Origin: Sesamum alatum
Taxonomy: Eukaryota > Streptophyta > Magnoliopsida > Lamiales > Pedaliaceae
Assembly: GCA_034509735.1 (NCBI GenBank)
Contig: JACGWO010000012.1
Coordinates: 24,705,188 to 24,769,187, forward strand
Reading direction: 5' to 3'
Length of the DNA stretch: 64,000 nucleotides
The position numbers and the translations under genes are program-made. Shown piece after piece: positions 1 through 13,300 of this stretch. The stretch's first letter is position 1, and each line of letters starts with the position of its first letter. Under the pieces are notes generated by a model that was not told the origin of the DNA, did not search any database, and saw nothing but the letters and a program-made list of their open reading frames with translations.

Positions 1-69
1 AATACATGGTATAGTTAAACTGGCATGGAATATGTAAATCAATAACAAAGAATATAAATTTAGTATTAC

Positions 70-3000
70 CTCATTATCAGGTCGTAAACGGGATTGAAAT
101 ATTACGAGTATGGTTTGCAAGGTCTTAAGTTGAATGCTCTCATCTGCCATCTCACCATGCTGGAAAGGAGAAAAGGGGAAATAAGGGAATGTAAGATCCA
201 AATAATTTAGAAGCATTGCATCCATTTAAATGACAAGAAAGGCAAAACTAATAAAAACTACTGGAAAACATCCTGATGAAACAACAAAAAAATGGTAAAG
301 GAACACGAAAAATCTCTATTTTATTAAGACTAAAACAAAAGAATACTCATTATTGGAAAACAATGATGCACAATGGAGAGTGGTTCTCTCTTAGGCTAAG
401 AAGCTTGACCAGCATCTATATGATAATTTCGTTTTAAAAGTTATCTACCATATTTGTGTTGGTTGGCAGGGAGGGGAACTCACAGATGTCAAAGATCATA
501 TAATCAGGATAAAAATGGAAGAATTAGGATGAAAATTACCTTATTTAACTGAGGCAACAACCATAACCAGTTCAAGTTTAGATGAAAATTACCTTATTTA
601 GTAGAGGCAACAACTATAAACAGTTCACACTTCATACACGACTTAGCACGTAGCAAGTGCATATGAGTAGATGTTCCATTTCAAATTATCTAGCATATTT
701 GATTGGGTGGGGGCAATTGAGGAGGGGAACTTAAAGACCCTAAAGATTATGAGGATAAAAACGGAAAATTCAGATGAAAATGATCGAGTCTAATAGAAGC
801 AACATTATAAGCAGTTTGGATTCATAACACCATTTAGCTTGTTTCAAGCACATATGAATAGGTATATACAAAGAAATATGCTTGACATGAGTAAACATTA
901 TGTTTTAGAAGTTATCTAGCATACTTGTTTAGGTGGGAGTAGGTTGGAAGGGGAAGTCAAAGATCTCAGAGATTACAAATAGAAGTACCAATATAATGAA
1001 GCAATGATTTTATTTAATAGAGGCAACAGCTATAAACAATTCATATTTCATAACACCATTTAGCATGTTCAAGCACATATGATAACGCATATATAATGGA
1101 AATATGCTTAACATGTTCAATAGATAGTGTTCACTCCGGATACTTGTACCAAGCTTGCATCTACTGTGTCTTAAAAGCATTTCCAAATTCTCCCAGCATA
1201 TACAGAAAGAGTCCCTGATGGGAAGAGGTAAGCTTGGACCACACTGTGTAATAGCTAAAAATGTTCAAAAGTCAGTGTTCCACTAATATTTATACACATA
1301 TATTACCCTCACTTCTCGAGCAGTAATTGTTCTGTTTGGCTAAAATGAGAAAGAACCATCAATATTTTCTGTTACTAAATCCACAAACTTCATTGCCAAT
1401 GCTCCCGCTTGACGAAGGCACTGCCAAATACATATTCTCCTTTATAGTAAAAAAGAATTTATGTTAAGATAAAGAAAGATTACAAGGAGAACTAGAATAA
1501 AGAACAAAAAAAAAGGCTTGACGATCGCTCTAGAGGCCCACTAAAGGTTGAACGTCTAACCAACCTAGTGCTTTGTGCCAAAGAGCACCAACTTGTATGG
1601 CTTTTGCCAAAGAGCAACTATATTTAAGTACTAATCTCTAAATTATATGCATTCCCTTTTTTATTAAATATACTAAGTCACAGGGGACACAAAAAAGAAA
1701 ACAGATGATTCCAATAATATGTTATCTATGTGCTTCCTCATATCCCTCCAAACCACATCAAAAAGATAGATTACAGAACTTCATCATCCCTCTAGTAAAT
1801 CAAAAGAAGCCCCTTTACATAAGGACAACACAAAGAGCAACAAAATTAGTGTTGCATCATCTGCCGGATATCCTCCTATAACTTACATTTGCTCCATTGC
1901 CTATTCCATATACGATCAACCAGAAAAGAATATGAAATACCTGAGACTTTGTTTCTCAAGGACCAGAATAAGAAGCAGCTGAACATCAGTGCTGTCATAC
2001 TTGCGCTTTCAACATCTTAATGACATATTAGCCATATGACTTGTCCGCATCTTAATAACAAATACAAGTTATTCGTCTCTCTTTTGTTAATTCAATGTAA
2101 TTTTATTTCATCTCTAAAGGCCAAAGACAGCAATAAAACCATCAAATGAACTAATATGGTGGCAGAGGTAGGCAATCTGGGGAGAACGTCTTACCAATAT
2201 AAGGGTGGTTGTCTTCACATAGAAGCAAGTGGGGGAATTGGGAGTAGAAAAGGCTCATGTGGTAGCAACGAAAGTGGAGCAGATGATGGAAATGACAGAA
2301 TAAAAAATGGAGGGTGAGGAATGGTGGTGGCACCGTGGCAATGCAAAAGTTGAAGGATGAAGAAGTATGGAAAGGGAATCCTTTCATTTACTTTGATGTC
2401 TTCCCTAGATAGAGGTCTTGGACCAAGTGCAAAGTCTTTCCTGGCACCAACTTATTCTTAACTGAGAGTTTACTAATTGCATCTATCAAAATTCTAAATA
2501 TTCAAGAGAAATAATCCTGTTAAAGAAGTGAGGGGAAAGATTTTCCCAGGTTCATAGTTATCCATGGCGAGCACCATGGTACGAACTACAGAATGCGCAT
2601 GCGCAGACCCATTCTTGCTGATGGCCTCTTTTTTTAGGCACCACCTTGCTACAGGGAGTTCAATTAGTGATTTTATTAGAAAAAGAAAGCCCAGTGAAAG
2701 AAAAGATCTAATCAGCAACAGCCTTCTCTCTCAGCAATAGCGCTCCAGTGTTCCTCTCAGGGTATGTTTCATATTCCTTCTTACTTTTTCTTCTTCCTCC
2801 TTCCTATTTTCTTCGTTTTTCCTATTCCTCTCATTTTCCTTTCCAAGCCTTCCTCAGCCCTGTCTATTTTCTGTTTTCTTTTTGGTTCTCTTTTCTTCCT
2901 TTTTGGGTAGAGATTATTATTGTATTTATGAAGTAGTGTTAAAATTGCTTATATTTGACCAAATTTCTTGAAGTATTGCTGAAATACTGCTCAATTTGCT

Positions 3001-5897
3001 GCAAAAAAACTCTAATTTGCTGATGTACTTCTAAATTTGCTGAAATAAATGTTAAAATTACTTAAATAATCAGTAAAATTGCTAAAATATTGCTGAATTT
3101 ACTGAAACAAGTGGTAATTTTATGTAATAATTGCTGAGTTCTTTATGTGCTTAATTTTGGAATAGTAATTATCTGAATTGTTTGACATATAATAATATTT
3201 ATACATAATTATTCCTGCAATGATGCACCTGACATGGTAAGACAGCCGCCAAGCTGTGCGCCAGGGCATTTTTTCTCTGTGGTGCATCATGACCCTTACC
3301 AACTATTGCCAGGTTATCCATTTTATTCCCGATCTCGGTGAATGGATAACTAGAATAACGTACATTTGTTTCAATATTCTACCAAAACAAGGTACACTTG
3401 GTAAGGCCTAGAAAACCTATGGACTAGTTCTGTCTTCAAAGGAACAAAGAACATGAAAACACCTTTTCTATTGAAAGTATCGTAACTTTTCCAATTGAAT
3501 GAATTTTTCGGTGTAGGAGAACATAAAAATGATGAAGCAAAATAAAAGAAGGACGATTAAATGGTCGAGGACCCAATCATGGGCTCATGCCAATGCCAAC
3601 TTTCTCTCAATCACTAACCATCTCAGTCAACTTATCCATGACATGGACAGAATAATATCCACAAAGGTCCACTGCTAGGAATGAAAGATACAAATACAGA
3701 GCATGGGCAGAAGAGTAAATGTGAGTGAGATCATATGGAGTCGATGTTAAGGTCTTGTGAAGACAGGTCGTACACAAGCAAGTAGTTTGCAGGATTAGTT
3801 TCCTAAAATGGGTCATCAAGACATATTTAAGTCTAGTGTAAGGAAGAGCTTTATAATGATCTATGTCTGTAATTTTGCTCAACTATTTAGCATTTGCAGA
3901 GACCGGATTCCAGCTTATTAAGATGCCCAACTTCAACCACATAAGTTTAGTTGATTCATACCCGTTAAAGATACACTTTTCTGGGGCACTAAAAGAAAAA
4001 TAAAAGTTGACCAAATAAGAATCTCTTGCAGCCTAGGCATCTAAAATACCTATCAGAAGCTGGTGAATAACTTTATAAAAATAGAAGTCAATTGTAAATT
4101 ATTGATCAATAAAATGCTGCTCTGTTATTGCTAATGAACTTTGTAAACTTAAATTGTAAATTATACAAATGGTCCATAAATACTTCAGAGTTCAGAACAG
4201 ATGTTCTTCCCTGGTAAATGATAACAGCGTCTCCCCCAAGATACATAAATCCTTAGTTCTTTGTGTAGGCATAAAAGTGTTCATTCATTTTCTAATTCCC
4301 AGCAACTACAGGGTCATTGTACTAACCAATAATAATTATTTAAGGATACTGCTATACACTAAAACTTCAGTTACGCCTCACAGAAGAACATGTACAGCAT
4401 GATGCAGATAATCTAGTTTGCAGATGAAGGCAAACAATTACAAATGATTTTGACATCTTAATTTGTGTTCATAAGGTGGCATGTCATTAAAGTAGAAACG
4501 CCAAAAATCTTGTATCTTTAAACTAACCTAGATGATGAGAAACAGTAAACGATCGAAGATAAACAAATATAAGAGAATTTTAATTGTGAAATAGTTTAAT
4601 TTCAACAAGATTGTAGAATATAAAGTTAGCAACTAAACGTGTTCTCTCAATAATTACAGTATAGTTTTGGATTTCATGAATTGCATAGTTCTCTGTATTT
4701 TTTGATCAGATAATACATTTAGAAGTTCTTTATGCTTTCAGATAGTATCAGGTTTGTACCGCAGTAGAATTAGCTTATCTCTTCGTAAAAAAGTCCCGTC
4801 CTACTGAGATACGAGAAAGTAGGAGAGTATATAAAAAGGGTAACCTCCATTATTTAGGGTTGAAAATAAAACAGTTTATTGTGCTTTCAAAGTGCCCTCG
4901 AGCTTCTTTGGATCATGTGGCACAATTCCAGATCCTTCTTGTAATCCCTAGGGTTCTACATTTCGCTTTTCTACTCTCGTTCTACTCTTTCTTTCCTGCA
5001 ACTTTTATTCTTTTTAAGACTCCTTTCATAAACACCTAAACAGTGTTAGAAATTATATTTATGTCCAAAGAGTACTGTCCACAGCCCCGAGCGCCTGAAC
5101 AGCCTTACTAGCATTATCCTACATCACCTGCAGTATACTGTAAAGGCCAGACAACAATAAGAAACTACAATAAGTATCATTAAGGAACAGTGGGCAAAAA
5201 ACAGTCCTGAGCTGCATCTAACTGCAACTTAGAGGTCAAATTTTTCTCTCTTTGGGCATGGGGCCGTGCTTGGTATTAGCCACTAATAACCCCATGGTGC
5301 TTTCAAATTGACCAAAAAGCATAAGATACAGCACATGGCACTTCAAGTAAACAAGTAACTAGGGAGTTCCAGAAACATGTTTTGTATTCAGTCGTGCAGA
5401 TAAGTGTATTTAACTTCGGACTTACTTCCTTGAGAGTGAAAAGAATTTCCTTCAAAGCAGAAGGGGCAATGGCATCGTGAGAAATGAGCTTTTGCAGACA
5501 TGACAGACCAATCACACTTAGCTTAACATTTTTAACTTCACAAGCCATCAAAAATATCCTCAAGATATCCTCATTGTGGGCAATCTCATCCGGGCTCGCC
5601 ATCGACCTCAGCTGAATTTTCAAATCAAGTCACTCGTCAGTTAAAATTATAAAATTCCAACCCCAGTCTTCATTTTTGGGGTTAAACTTATCATATTGAA
5701 ACTGTACGCGTAGCACTCAGTGATCACCAAAAAGATTGGAAAAATGACAAAGCTAAAATCAATATAAGAAAACAACAAGAGAGAGAGACCTTCAAGATTG
5801 CATGTTCAGCGGCGTCTTTGACGGCGGGATAACGGCGGCGAGCCTCGGCCGAAAGAGCCCTTAGATCAGACTCTAAGACCGTCATGAAGGCCGCCAT
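70..5897 (-). CDS. MON2: MON2-like trafficking protein, N-terminal exons (partial)
   Basis: Three coding exons are visible: 5897-5790, 5611-5426 and 159-70; the gene runs off the left edge. They join in phase 0 (36, 62 and 30 codons). The protein opens with MAAFMTVLESDLRALSAEAR, then RRRYPAVKDAAEHAILK, NEDILRIFLMAC, LSVIGLSCLQKLISHDA and, in exon 3, ADESIQLKTLQTIL. This matches the N-terminal region of plant MON2/SF1 homologues (ARM-repeat relatives of large Arf-GEFs that act at the Golgi and trans-Golgi network in endosome and vacuole trafficking). Donors and acceptors are canonical GT/AG. The start is the first ATG giving the conserved N-terminus. The second intron is 5.27 kb, very long compared with the 178-base first intron. 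Identification is from remembered family sequence; only about 128 residues of a protein usually over 1,600 are here. Confidence 0.88.
436..1125. repeat. Degenerate tandem repeat, about 220-250 bp unit
   Basis: Three diverged head-to-tail copies begin near 436, 682 and 908. Each contains, in order, AAGTTATCTAGCATA (or close), a G-rich stretch with GGAGGGGAA, CAAAGAT..AGATTA, then AGAGGCAACA(A/G)CTATAAAC(A/C)GTTCA. Copies 2 and 3 go on to CATAACACCATTTAGC and CAAGCACATATGA. Part of the block (GATGAAAATTACCTTATTTA) is repeated once more near 530-600. It lies wholly inside the MON2 intron. Confidence 0.75.
2940..3120. repeat. Short degenerate repeat (AATTTGCTGAAAT-like)
   Basis: About a dozen imperfect copies of a 12-18 bp motif such as AATTTGCTGAAAT, AATTGCTAAAATATTGCTGA and TAAATTTGCTGAAATAAA run without a fixed period. 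This looks like an old minisatellite in the MON2 intron. No coding content is seen. Confidence 0.6.
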
Positions 5898-7355
5898 CGC
5901 CAAATTGTTAACACAGCTGGTTCTTCTTCTTCTTCTCTGTTGCTAAACCCCCGTTCGCAGTATGTATGGGATCCTCAAGCCCTCCTTCAGGTTCTGTTAC
6001 TTTGGGAGAGAGAGTGACTGTGAGACGACAGATCTGCATCTGCTGCTGTGCCCTGTTCGTTTGACAACAATGGAGAACACGTGCGCCCCACGTGAGACTA
6101 TATATACATTCATAACTGTACATGTGGTTTTAGGAAAAAATGTTAAGTTAATTCATGGTCATTTCAAATTTAACCTCATATTTTACGAAATTTTAAACTT
6201 ATCTTGTTAAAAATTGTAAAAAAAAACTCCCTCCCATTAATAGATGTCAAAACTAACGATTGACTATTTTTTGGATCCACATACACGTACCTAGTGCTGA
6301 GGTTTTTTTTTAATTTTTGATAAAACATGGAATTAAATTTAAAATTTAGTAAAACGTGAGATCAAGTTTAAAATAACTCTAAATTATGCGATTCGTAAAA
6401 TTGGAAGTTTTACAAAGAATTATGTTTGGTTCTATTTTATATCATTTGATATATAAGTGTGTATTTTGTAATTTGATTTTTCTAAAATTGGTATATAAAC
6501 TTATTCTCGCAATTTCATGTGTAATTGCATATTTTTTCATGAAATTTCCATTGAGGTCTCATTTACTTTATAGGATTGAGTTGGATATCCGATATAATTC
6601 AGCTTGCTATACTATTTACTTCAAAATGAGTCGGTAAATGGCAAATGTAAAAAACTAGGTTGTAACTTGAAGAAAGTTTTGATTGAAATCCCACCTAAGG
6701 ATGTGAATTACTTATTCATGTCAGTTTTGAATTACTTATTCATGTCAGTTTTGGATAAATCCCCACCTAACTGTGTTTGTCATCAATATTCTACATCATT
6801 TTTACTCATTTGTCCTATAATATTGCATAAATAAATTTATATAAAATACAAAAAACGCCAAACAAGACTTTACACATCTGACACATTTGATCAATGAAAT
6901 GAGTTTTTTTGTGGTTATTTTTCCATCACTAAAGAGTGAAGACTACTAGCATTATTGTCGTTGCGAAAGATGTTATAAGCTTTAAAAATATATCATAAAG
7001 ATATACACGAGCTCAAAAGATATTAAGCAAACACCTTATCAAGATGAAGGAAACTCTTCTCTAAGAACACAACTGACCAGGGAAATTCCTTCAATTGTCA
7101 AAAGAGTAACTTAAAACCATAAATTACACGAGCCGGTTAATCAGTATGAACAATTAATTATTCAGAGCAGACACTTTACAGAAACTTTAGGGGATCTTCA
7201 ATGGAATTATATATAACCTCAGTTCACAAGCTAGCTTTCTACCTCAACTACGTCAGATCAACTTCCTTGGCGCCATATCGACAAACTGCATGGAACTGTA
7301 CCCTGCACGAACCGATAAAGCTTTGCTGAATTTGTGTTATAAATCAGACAAAGGG
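5898..7355. other. Intergenic, MON2 5' side to ZDS 3' side
   Basis: This separates the MON2 start (reads left) from the ZDS stop (also minus). The first 200 bases should hold the MON2 5' UTR and promoter. The stretch 6200-6850 is very AT-rich with a short direct repeat (GAATTACTTATTCATGTCAGTTTTG near 6704 and 6730). The ZDS 3' UTR should occupy the bases just below 7356. No gene is supported here. Confidence 0.6.
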
Positions 7356-10300
7356 TCAGCTCATAGCTGCTCCTGCTGCTTGTTTCAGTTCAGTGACGGC
7401 CAGAGCTTTACGTAATGCGACCAAATCTTCTCCTGCATCACATATGTAGGCAGAAGCTTGCCTGCCAGACAGAGTTGCTCCTTCCATGCTGTCTATGTAA
7501 TCCTGGAAAAAAGAGAACATTTGATAGTTAAAAAACCAATACGGCACATGTTCCTTGTCAAGGGTGTAGCCATGTTCCACCAAACAATGCTAATACCTGT
7601 TAAAGAAAAGTCGAATGATGCAAAATCTTTCTAATGACGCAGCCATCAAAATTACTACCCAAGAATCACGGCAAAACCAGTGAATGCAGCTGGTATTGTA
7701 TGACATATAAGAACAATGGGCTCCTCTGGTGCATTTGTATCTTACCTTTTATATGCCATTTATGCAGTAAGTAAGAAGATGGTAGCTTCAGGATAAGGTC
7801 GATCATATACCATGGTGTAACTGTAACATAACCTTTTTACTCTATCCAAATTGAAGCATAGCTGTTGGAATTTGAGTTGATCTAGCACCAAGTAACAAAT
7901 AATCAGCAAACGCAGTATCACCTGTTTAGTGTAAGAGCCGGCAAGGAAGAAGTTCTTCACTGGCGTCTTCTGGTCGGGTCTGAATGGGTCTTTACCAGGT
8001 CCTTCACGATATAAAGACTGTCCAATTTTGACAACTGAGGACCATGTGACTTCCAAGCCTTGGGAAGATGGAAACAGATCCAAAACCTGATATCAAGAAG
8101 TCATAATTAGCAATGTAAAGTTAGATTTGACAATGAGAAATGAGGAGACCTCCCAAACCCACCCTGCCCCAGCCCCAGCTTCAGCACCAGCCCCAAAAGG
8201 TAATAATAAGCTCGTAAAATTTCTCAGGGGTAGTAATATTGGATTCAACCACATAAACACAATGATAGTTGAGAAATAAATGACTTTCTGTAACTAGCTT
8301 CAATAGCTGACAGAAACTCAAGTCCACAAATGATAGACCAATAGATAGATCGAACCAGTAGACTAATGTTACCCTTCAAAAACTTAATTGCCAATGCATC
8401 CCTATATCAAAACTAATCCTCACTCTATAATTTCTTGTTGCCAAGATCATCAATAGTTTATAAAATTGCTATACCAAAGACCCCTCAATCTTGTTCCCAC
8501 TCATCAGTTCCCCTCAACACCTGCTGCCCCCACCAACCTTCCTACCGCACCACCTGCTCCCTTGCCCCCAACCACATGCATCCTCCATCTGCCGCAATTC
8601 CTCTAACCACCCTCCAGTCCACCAAGCCTTAGCTCCCACTGCAGGAGACCTATGACCAGCATAGCCAAAAAAGTGGCATACAAAGATTTGAGTTGTGAGA
8701 ATTTCATTTTTTCTTCTTTTCTTTTGCAGGCATTGGTTTCTAAGTGAGCTCTAGTGTCCCTACACAAGCGTTATCGAGATGTCCATGCCAGATGAACCAA
8801 TTCCTTTCCTTGTTTCTTTTCCAATCAATGTTCCCCATGTTCCTATCCCCATCACCTGTCATAGGAATTCCCTAAACTCTACTTTTTCAGCTTCTCTTGC
8901 TCGGCACATTACTCGCATCACTCCTCTAGTGGTTGCACCATCAAAATTCCTCATAAAGCTTTGCCATTTTGTGGCCCCCACTTATTCATTCCTCCATTTC
9001 CATTCACCCATTCTCCACCATGGAATATATGGAAGAGTGCATCAAAGAGTCATTGGCTACAACTCAAGCACTGAGAGTGAAGGGAGTTATCAGCTTGAAG
9101 ACATGGCCCAGGGCAAAGGAGATGGAGGATTTTGATTTCTGAAAACCAGACTACTATACTTCAGAGATTCTCTGAAGAGCTAACGAATTGCCAAGAATCA
9201 CCAACCTGCTTTGAAACTCTCTTTACAATTTCTTCATTTGGTAGAGGCATGTAAGGGTCCCCGGGTGTAAGTACACATCTGTAAAACCGCCAAATAACAA
9301 GGTTTGAGCAGAAAGCAATCACAACAAAATAGACTGCTTATATTAGCCCTGTACCTCATAATCACAGGAATTGTAATTGGTCTTTCCTATGCAAACAAAA
9401 AGGGTTTAACATGAAAATATTGAAAAATTTCTTACTGAAGCAATGAGCCCTGGCCTTCAAGATAATAATCTTCAGGGGATGTGAGTGCAAGGTCTGCAAA
9501 GCATGAAAAATCTGCATCTGGAGTGTAAAGGAGATTATCCAACCCAGCAGCTTGCCTCAATTGCCTGACCATCTCAGAGTTAACAAATTTTAAACGTAAA
9601 GCACAAGTTGCCTGAGCTAAATATTGAAGCCACCGCCAATAAAATTTTAACTAAGGTAAATGTTGGTAGTACCGTGCACGTTCCAAGTCCCTTAACTCGG
9701 TAACCCAGCCATTATATCGCAGCTGCACTGTGACAACAGGCACGCCAACCAGTTTATAGATGTTATCAAAGAATTCAGATTCCCTCCAATTCTGTGGTAG
9801 TAATCTTTTAATTCCAGGGACATCACATGCTGCAATCACATATAAATTTTCTATAACCTTGATTTCATCCCACTGGAGAGTAGAAGAGAAAAGATTCAGC
9901 TAAGGTTAATATACAAACCTGCCACATATGCATCAGCCTGTACAATTTGTTTTTGAGTAGCCTGAACAAAGGGGTACAGTCATTAGTCCTCATTCCTGGA
10001 CAAAAACTATCATAGATACTCACACCAACAGACATATATGAATCAGCCTAAAAGTAACAGTTTTTCAATCACTGCCTGCATGTCCAACTTTAGCCTTACA
10101 ATTTAGAGCGTCTGCAGTTGTCATGCAAATTACTATCAATTTGTGTGGTCTTCTCATAAATTGATGGTTTAAATACTAATAAAGACATACCCAGAAATCC
10201 AGAAGGCAATACTCTATGTTATGATATTCTCTTATTTTCATTTTCCAAACACATGAGTATCAGAGAAAGATCGTTCTGGAATCTACTAATGGAATGACAC

Positions 10301-13300
10301 CAGCAGAGATAACAAATATAATGTCAGTTGTCTGACAACAGTTCTTTCTTCTTGGATCAGTCCATTTACAGTACTTAAAGAGAAATATCCATAGGATTGT
10401 CTATGCATTTGTGAAATTAATAAGTTGTCTTAGAACAGCAACAAATATAACGTTGGGGGGCTAAATTTACATGGAGGAATCAACTGAGGCCTTAAAGAAT
10501 TGGGAGTTGCTCAATCTTAAATGGTACAAGTGGAATAGTTTCCTTCAAAACCATTTACAGTATGGACATGGAGGATGCTAAGAATTCAGATAGTACACTG
10601 CCGAATCGAAAGGGCTGAGTTTGCAGGCCAAATCACTCAAACATCAACAGCACAAGGTAAAGATTGAAAGAATTAAATAACGAGCATCTACCTTGGACAT
10701 GGCAAGCCCTTTTACATATATGTCTCCATCAGAAGATCTATCATAAAGAATTTCTCTGCATCCCCACCTTAAATGGAACCTGTACTAACAAAGAATTATG
10801 GACAGAGTTGAAATTAATTGATACACAAAACAAAGAACCAACAACATGAACAGATATGGCTTCTTCATATATTTCAGTCATACCTGCCTCCCTTGTCCAT
10901 GATATACTTTCTGATGGGACCACTCAAATAAACATCTGGAGAACCTTTAAGCATACGTAGAAGGGAAGCTTCGGTCTTAGTAGCAAAAAGGGTAAAAATA
11001 GTGAGCATACAGCGAGCACTAATATTGTCACAGTCAATGAATCCTAGTGCATAGGCAACAGGATCCCACAGCCGCTGGATACTTGTTCGAGTCCCTCCTC
11101 TGGACAAGAACCAGTCAGAGAAGCTTATCTGCTTGCAAAAGCATAGCCAAGTTAACAATAGAAATGAAAAGAATATGTTGACCACACAAGAAGCTCAAAT
11201 GCTAAATACACAATATCTTAAAGGCGGTGGATCAAGGCTCTCTGATCATTTTTATTTTTATTTTTGGTTACAGTAGAATGTATGAAGCAACATCTATTAG
11301 ATGACAAAGCAGAAGCTGTGGTAGAAGGCAGAGAGATCTGGTAAAAGAGAAGGCTCTGCAATGAATCTACTGGAGAAACACAAACTATTGGTCCCGATAT
11401 AAGGTAATAACGGAACGTGGTAGTGAAGGTGTGCAGCAGGAGGAAAACAAGAACTGAAAAAGAAAATGAAATGCAAGGAAAAATGTAAGGATGAATGGAT
11501 TCTGGGCAGCTGTACTGCTGTAGCAATGAGTGTACAGTTGTGGCATTTAGCATACAGGGTTCTCTCATATTCATATGAGGTAAGCAGAGCCATCCCACTT
11601 AAGAACTACTGACAAGAAAATAGCATAATATCTAAAACTTTTGAATCACAGAACTACTATTGAAACTGCAACAAATGGGGACAGCTGCTGATTAATGTGC
11701 AAGTTGGCCAACACTGAATATATCATTTGTATGCTGTTACACATGCACTAAGGCTGTCTTGACACTCACTTTGTGGAACATCTGTGTTGCACTACAGCCA
11801 ACTTCTGTGGCTTAGCACATGAAACTGAGAGGAAAGAGAAAAAATGGAACTAGATGATGAGAGGGGTACCCACATTATCAAGATCTCTTACATCCCCCAT
11901 TGCTCCATCTGGATCAACAAGAGCCCTTACAACTGGACTAAGGGCAAGAGCAACAGCATTTCTTGCTATATCATAAGTCTGCAGAATCATAGCAATCAGA
12001 ACATTTAGGAGATTCTATCCAATAAGTAGGTTTAGACAGTTTTGTTACATTCTTTCTCCTTCTCTTCAACTTGTTTCAAAAATACTAATAAAGTGGAAGC
12101 GTAACGCTTCTCTGTTATCTGATTTATAAAGAAAGCACAAACTAGAGTTATGAAAATACACTAGTTTAGTAAACAATACTGCACAAAATTAGGAACACAT
12201 GACCTGATGTGACATTGTGAACTTGACAGGGATAGTGGAAGATAAACAATCAGAACAAAGAAGGCTGGAAAGCAGTAACACCATTTTCCTCAGGCCGGAT
12301 AGAAAGGATAGGAGTATGGAAAAGCAATAACTAATTCTTATGATCAGCTGCAGGCTGAAGTAATGGGAGTAGGGATGTAATTGATAATATAAAATGGTTA
12401 TGGACTAAAAAGAAACATATGATTCATGCCTTTGGAAAGGTTATGTCCATGAAATTTGATGAATGAAGCAGTAGAGGTGAATCTAAGCATTATGGCAGAT
12501 GAAGGTTCAGCTGAGTTTCAAATACCAAAGCGTGCATAATGGACAATTTGCACACCCTCTGTTGCAAATTGAATTGCTTAGATTTTTCCCATCAAGGAAC
12601 AAAACTTGGGGAACATAATTTCATTTAATTTCTTCAGTTATATATATATACATACATATATTATAGATACATCATAGTGAGCACTCAAACAGCAGATAAC
12701 AGTTCATAGGTTTTTGACTTTGGTACTGAATAAAAAGCTTTAATCCTAGAAAGTAATAAGTCACAACTCAAAGAACACTTCTCTGATTGTGTCACGGGAG
12801 CGCACAAGACAGCATATCAAAACAGTAAACTTCCGATTGTCTTTTCTTGTTTCTTTAATATGCATACAAATGTTTCATATCCATAGCAAAAGTAGGTACT
12901 CTATGACAAATCAGCAGCCTAGACAGCAAGATAAAAGACACAACACTCACGGTCCACTATATCCATTACACAAAAGACAGATACAATAATGCAGAATAGT
13001 GAGTACCTTGAGCTGATTTGTCGTCAAAAATGCCCGAATTCCATGTAACGGCGCTCCAACTGGGAAACGAAAATTAAGTTCTGCAGATAGATATGGACTT
13101 CAATTAGACAGGCAATGAGATGGACTTCAATTAGACAAGCAATGTCTGACATTCTTCCCATTCGAAACTTATATGTTGCAATGGACAATTACATTGGAAA
13201 ATTGATAGATTATATTTGTATTAAATAAGTATTGATCGTACCTCCAATTTCACCCCCTTTGTTGACAAAACTATGAATATGATCCTTCACAATCAGATTT

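Larger units (their letters stand above)
160..5425 (-). other. Long second intron of the MON2-like gene
   Basis: AT-rich sequence between coding exons 2 and 3 of the MON2-like gene, starting GTAAGT and ending in a pyrimidine tract plus CAG on the minus strand. It contains a degenerate tandem repeat (436-1125), a short-motif repeat (2940-3120) and exon-like fragments on the minus strand near 1370-1450 and 1938-2012 that do not belong to MON2. I see no complete gene or recognisable transposon ORF in it. Short open frames in this stretch have no family resemblance. Confidence 0.8.

Noticed and set aside
8779..9135. 118-codon plus-strand open frame
   Set aside because: Lies inside the ZDS intron between exons 12 and 13, on the opposite strand. 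It is Pro/Ser/His-rich with no family resemblance.
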